Below are positions 60,691 through 64,000 of a stretch of DNA of 64,000 nucleotides, piece by piece. The stretch is taken from contig NC_086247.1 in NCBI RefSeq assembly GCF_021018805.1, positions 150,981,156-151,045,155 on the forward strand, given 5' to 3'. Position 1 is the stretch's first letter. Each line of letters begins with the position of its first letter. The position numbers and the translations under genes were made by a program. The notes beneath the pieces are model-generated. The model was not told the DNA's origin. It searched no databases and saw nothing but the letters and a program-made list of their open reading frames with translations. Source of the stretch: Prinia subflava (lineage: Eukaryota > Chordata > Aves > Passeriformes > Cisticolidae).

Positions 60691-61236
60691 GCTTTCCCTG
60701 GAGCGGGGAGCTCGGATGAGCTGCAGGAGCCGTGCCCGGTGCCCGCTGGCACGTGTGGCTCTGTGTGCGTGTGCAGACACAGCTCCAGGAGAGACAAACC
60801 CCGAGCTCAGCCTGCCCCGGACCAGCAGGGCCAGGGCAGCCCAGGCACATCCCCCGCTGCCGGCTCCGGAGCGCCGGAGAGCCGCGCTCTGCCGGGAGAC
60901 CCCAGCCCAGAGCCCCCTCCCCTCCGGGAAATCCCATCCCGTTATCCCCGGGCTCGGCCAGAGCATCGCAAGGACTCACCGAGCTCCTGAACGCAAACCA
61001 AAGCGAACCGAAAGGCAGCGAAACCCGAACGGCAGCGAAACCGGGAGCCGCTCCGGGAATAGAAACGCTAAAATCCCGAAGGGAATCCCTCCAGCTCAAA
61101 GGGCTCCTCTCGCTCCCGAAGGGGACGCGCACCTGAATCTAAAGGCAAACCCAGGGAAAGGCAAACCCAGGGAATGGCAAACCCATGGAATGGCAAACCC
61201 AGGGGAAGGCAAACCCAGGGGAAGCAGCCGATCCAC

Positions 61237-61365
61237 CTGCCGTGCCCCGCCGGCGCTCCCAAAGTTCCCGAAGTTTTCCCGGTCACTCTCCGCGGCCAGG
61301 AGGCAGCCGAGCAGCGGCACGGCTCCGCGCAGCACCGAGCCCCGCGTCCTGCCCGGGGCCCGCAT
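61237..61365 (-). CDS. VIPR1: VIPR1-like receptor, putative coding exon 1 (signal peptide)
   Basis: Proposed first coding exon of a class B1 (secretin-family) peptide-hormone receptor. The chosen ATG (first base at 61365) gives exactly 43 codons, ending at a CAG|GTGGAT donor (intron begins at 61236) in phase 0, which is the phase exon 2 requires. The peptide starts with an Arg-rich MRAPGRTRGS, then a hydrophobic run (VLRGAVPLLGCLLAA) typical of a cleaved signal peptide, and ends in GGARQ, joining exon 2 at Ala. Mammalian VIPR1 has a similar signal peptide followed by a Gly-Gly-Gln/Ala junction. It lies in a CpG island, as expected for a promoter-proximal exon. Weak points: the donor is only moderate, a stronger GTGAGT donor sits 257 bp further downstream at 60979, another in-frame ATG lies 18 bp upstream (61383), and the frame stays open through a Leu-rich stretch upstream. 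The start is therefore provisional. Confidence 0.5.
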
Positions 61366-61448
61366 CCCGCCCGAGCTCCGCATCCTGCCCGAGCCCCGCG
61401 TCCCGCCCCGGCCCCGCGTCCTGCCCCGGCCCCGCGCCGCTCCGGATC
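61341..61448 (-). repeat. 18-bp GC-rich minisatellite spanning the proposed start codon
   Basis: Six consecutive 18-bp units start at 61341, 61359, 61377, 61395, 61413 and 61431; the last is degenerate. The unit length is six codons, so copies stay in frame with the exon. On the minus strand two units carry an ATG (61365 and 61383) where the others carry ACG or GCG, so the initiator sits inside the repeat. Confidence 0.75.
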
Positions 61449-61663
61449 CCGCCGCATCCAGCGGCAGCGGGCACGGCAGCAGGAGCAGGAGGAGGAGGAG
61501 GCACAGGAGCGGCAGCAGCAGGAGGAGGCAGCGGCTCCGAGCCCGCTCCGCTCCGCCGGGAGCCCGCACCGCCCCCGCCGCCTCCTGCGCGGGGCGGCCC
61601 CGGCACCGCCCCCGTCCGCCCCAGGTACGGCCGGAGCCGCGGGAGCAGCGCCCCGGCTCCTTC

Positions 61664-62266
61664 TCCTTCCTCCTCCCGTTCTGCACTGTCGCCTTCCTCC
61701 CCCTTCTTTTTCACACCGCTTTTTTTTTCCTTTTTTTCTTTTTTTTTTTTTAACCTTTATTAATATTCTCTTCCCCGTTGTTTTCCTCTTCTTTCTCCTG
61801 TTTCCCCTTCTTACCATTTTTTTCTCCTTTCTTTCCTCTTTCACTTCTTGTCCCCTCTTCCCTCCTTGTGATTTCCCCCTTTTTTCCATTCTCCCCTTTC
61901 TATTTCCTGTTCCTTCTTTTCCTCTCTTCCTCCTCTCTTCCCCCTTTCTCTCCTATATCCCACATTTCCTTTTAATTACTTCTCCTTTTCCTCTCTCCTC
62001 CCTTTTTACTTTGTCTCCTTTTTCATCTTTCTTTTTCTTTCCCTCTTTCCCCCCTTTTGTCCTTTTTCTTTCCCATCTCCCCCTTGTTCTCTGTTTTTCC
62101 CCATTTACCCCTTTCCCACTCTTGATATTTCTTCATTTTTCCTTTTCCTTCTCTTTTTCCCTTTCTCCTTTCCCCTTCTCCTTTCCCCCTTTCTCTTTCC
62201 CCCTTTAACTTTCCCCTTTCCCCTTCCCCTTTTCTTCTTTTTTCTTAACTTCTCACCTTTCCACTT
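61664..62266 (+). repeat. 600-bp pyrimidine-rich tract
   Basis: Nearly all C and T on the plus strand, with only scattered A and G. It lies just upstream of the proposed promoter (minus-strand gene). A 344-residue F/S/P/L-rich frame crossing it is compositional, not a gene. Confidence 0.93.
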
Positions 62267-63560
62267 TTAGATTGTGACCCAGCACTGTTGGGAAGGAAAG
62301 GAATGATTGTTTGAGACATTTGTCTTCCTCTGAAAGAACAGCTGGCTAAGAAGTGGTTAAATGGGCCGAAAATCCCGACCCAATTCCGTGACCTGTATGT
62401 ATATTTTCCCCAGAAAAAGGGAGAGCAATTCCATGCTGTAGGTCACTGACATGGAATTTCTGGATTTCTCAATTTGGAAGAACAGCTCAAGACCAGGCTG
62501 ACCTTCATTTTTCAATAAAAGATGTGGAAATCTTTCCCCTTTCCAACACACTGGGCAGCATTTAATTTAATATTAAGGGAAATGTGCCTTTCAATTGAAG
62601 ACAAGCCTCAGGTCTAAGCTTGCTTTAGTGTAGAAATCCAAACAAGCCCTATAAACAAAGGGAAAAATAAGAAAAATAATACCCTCCTCGCCGTTTCTTT
62701 CTCCCCAGCCCCTCTAGATTTTCAAGCTCCGACAGATGGACAGATTTGTTGTCTTGTAAACCAACTGCCAAAGAAAGAAAACAAAATCCTCATGCTTGGG
62801 AGGCCCTGGAAGCAGCTCCCTAATTCCAGGCTCTTCAATTTACTGACACAAGCAAGAAAGATGCCAGTTTTAGGGAAAATATTTAAAGGTTAAAAAATCC
62901 AAAGTTATATCCGGTCTTTAGCTCTTGTTAGCAAATCACTAAACTTTCCACTTTTTAAAGATAACCTGCAAAGGGTGAGAGAAAATCAGTTTAGTGTCTT
63001 TTTCCTCACTTTTATGGAAAGATGTGAATTTATTGGTATTGAAAATACTTTTTCCTTTCTTTTTTTTTTTGCATTTGATATGAAAAATCCCAATCCTCTC
63101 CCTTGTTTCTCATCACAGGCCGGATGATGGCCTATAATTGCCAGTGTAAAAAGAGGGACAAGATGTTAATTACCTCAATTAGTTGTACAGAGGTTTGAAC
63201 ATCCAGCAAGGCTATATAAAGCTCAGTTTGGATCCTGAAATGACAGGGGCAGAGCTGATCAGCTGGTCACTGCATCCCCCCACTAATTACAGCCACTCTG
63301 GCTTTCCTTATTTCATTTATTAATGCAGCCTGAATGCTTTCAAGTGGCCTGTTAAGGATAAATTCTGGGGGGAAGGAGGAGGGGAAGCAAGGTATTGGCA
63401 GGTGTTGCTTTTTGGGTTCTTTGCAGAGAGTTAATCTGAAAGATTTGTGATTTTACAGAAAAAGTCTGAAGCTTGCTTTGCCCTGTGGACTGCTCTGGAT
63501 TGAGGTGCAGCTCACTAAGTGTCCTGTGGATTTGCTGTGTAAGGCCTCCAGATGCTGTAA
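62267..63560. other. Upstream flank, nothing recognised
   Basis: A/T-rich, non-repetitive sequence upstream of the receptor gene. A gctatataaag TATA-like site at about 63212 has no gene attached to it in this window. Confidence 0.45.
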
Positions 63561-63564
63561 ATCC

Positions 63565-63655
63565 CTTCAAAATCACCCCAAATCCACCAAAATACACCCA
63601 GGACCCCCAAATCCACACAGGGACCCCCAAATCCCCCCAGAATCAACCCAGGAAT
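63565..63655 (+). repeat. Degenerate C/A-rich tandem repeat
   Basis: Four or five imperfect units of the type acccccaaatccacacaggg. Too diverged for a firm period. Confidence 0.55.
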
Positions 63656-63883
63656 TTGGCAGAAAATAACCCTCTTGTGATCCTGCTGGTCCTCAGGGAT
63701 CAGAAGGGCTGGGTGCAGCTGGGTTTAATTCTTGATTAAAACCAATTCAGCTCTCAAGTCTTGTCCTGTTCAACAAGAACTTCCACACATTCACAAGTAG
63801 TTTGTTTTCAACACCATAAATCTGACTGCATTCAGTGAAGGAGGAGAGACAGTCCATTGACTGATCCTGAGCAAACACAGCTG

Positions 63884-64000
<117 letters not shown>

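Larger units (their letters stand above)
18064..61236 (-). other. Intron 1 of the receptor gene (about 43.2 kb)
   Basis: Bounded by the proposed exon 1 donor and the exon 2 acceptor. It carries an ERV env fragment, a mitochondrial insertion, two solo LTRs, CR1 copies and several tandem arrays, each listed separately. Its extent depends on exon 1 being correct. If exon 1 is elsewhere, the stretch is still upstream of exon 2. Confidence 0.5.
60690..61660 (-). promoter_or_regulatory. CpG island, probable promoter and 5' UTR of the receptor gene
   Basis: This stretch is far richer in G, C and CpG than anything else in the window, with the densest part at about 60850-61640. It contains the proposed exon 1, and the gene on the minus strand would start from about 61400-61660. 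No TATA box is obvious, as is usual for CpG-island promoters. The 5' UTR side holds a (CTC/CTG)n trinucleotide-rich segment at about 61480-61545 and the 18-bp minisatellite described separately. A plus-strand CCCAG|GTACGG donor-like site at about 61622 would allow a divergent transcript, but nothing else supports one. Confidence 0.6.

Noticed and set aside
60650..61132. Receptor exon 1 starting at 61132
   Set aside because: That frame begins with GTG, not ATG, and has no signal peptide. Only its downstream donor is attractive.
61174..62208. 344-residue plus-strand open frame and overlapping long frames in the GC-rich and pyrimidine-rich region
   Set aside because: Composition alone (Pro/Ser/Arg in the CpG island, Phe/Ser/Leu in the pyrimidine tract) explains them. 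No domain, splice pattern or initiation context supports a protein.
63205..63225. TATA-box promoter at gctatataaag
   Set aside because: No coding exon or transcript feature follows on the plus strand within the window.

Overview
The window is vertebrate nuclear DNA, almost certainly from a bird and probably a songbird. The evidence is about thirty fragments of CR1 LINEs whose 3' ends carry the avian ATTCTRTG-type tail, avian-style solo LTRs, and a nuclear copy of mitochondrial DNA with the bird gene order COX2, tRNA-Lys, ATP8, ATP6 and a 55-codon ATP8. Nothing looks prokaryotic. Most long open frames are simple repeats or transposon sequence read in chance frames.

The window lies in the 5' half of one gene on the minus strand, a secretin-family (class B1) G protein-coupled receptor best matched to VIPR1. 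I assembled three exons by splice signals, phase and domain motifs. Exon 1 (61237-61365, signal peptide) lies in a CpG island. Exon 2 (17967-18063) and exon 3 (2119-2226) encode the first part of the extracellular hormone-binding domain. Phases agree (0 between exons 1 and 2, 1 between 2 and 3) and the Cys and Trp-Asp-Asn/Cys-Trp pattern of the family is present. Exon 4 onward lies outside the window, to the left. Intron 1 is about 43.2 kb and intron 2 about 15.7 kb, so more than 95 percent of the window is intron.

Intron 2 (2227-17966) holds CR1 fragments on both strands, a 741-bp solo LTR with a TSD-like flank, a 98-percent-identical local duplication (about 4860 and 7380), a 21-bp minisatellite and a perfect 44-copy ATGGG array. 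Intron 3, of which only 1-2118 is visible, has two CR1 pieces and a 35-bp LTR remnant made of only the two LTR ends.

Intron 1 (18064-61236) holds the most unusual material. Directly upstream of exon 2, in sense orientation, is a fragment of an avian endogenous retrovirus env gene whose surface-subunit N terminus carries 14 in-frame copies of a 15-residue module. That reading frame stays open through the splice acceptor and into exon 2 in the receptor's own frame. Further along are a second LTR expanded by 56-bp repeats, a CR1 carrying its own 43-46 bp minisatellite, and a 1.1-kb nuclear mitochondrial insertion (45045-46625) interrupted by a 457-bp solo LTR with a perfect 4-bp target duplication. 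Many simple repeats and T/G-rich tracts follow.

Upstream of the gene (61366-64000) the CpG island passes into a 600-bp, nearly pure pyrimidine tract, then ordinary non-repetitive sequence, and finally a TTTC array cut by the window edge. No CRISPR, operon or bacterial mobile element is present.
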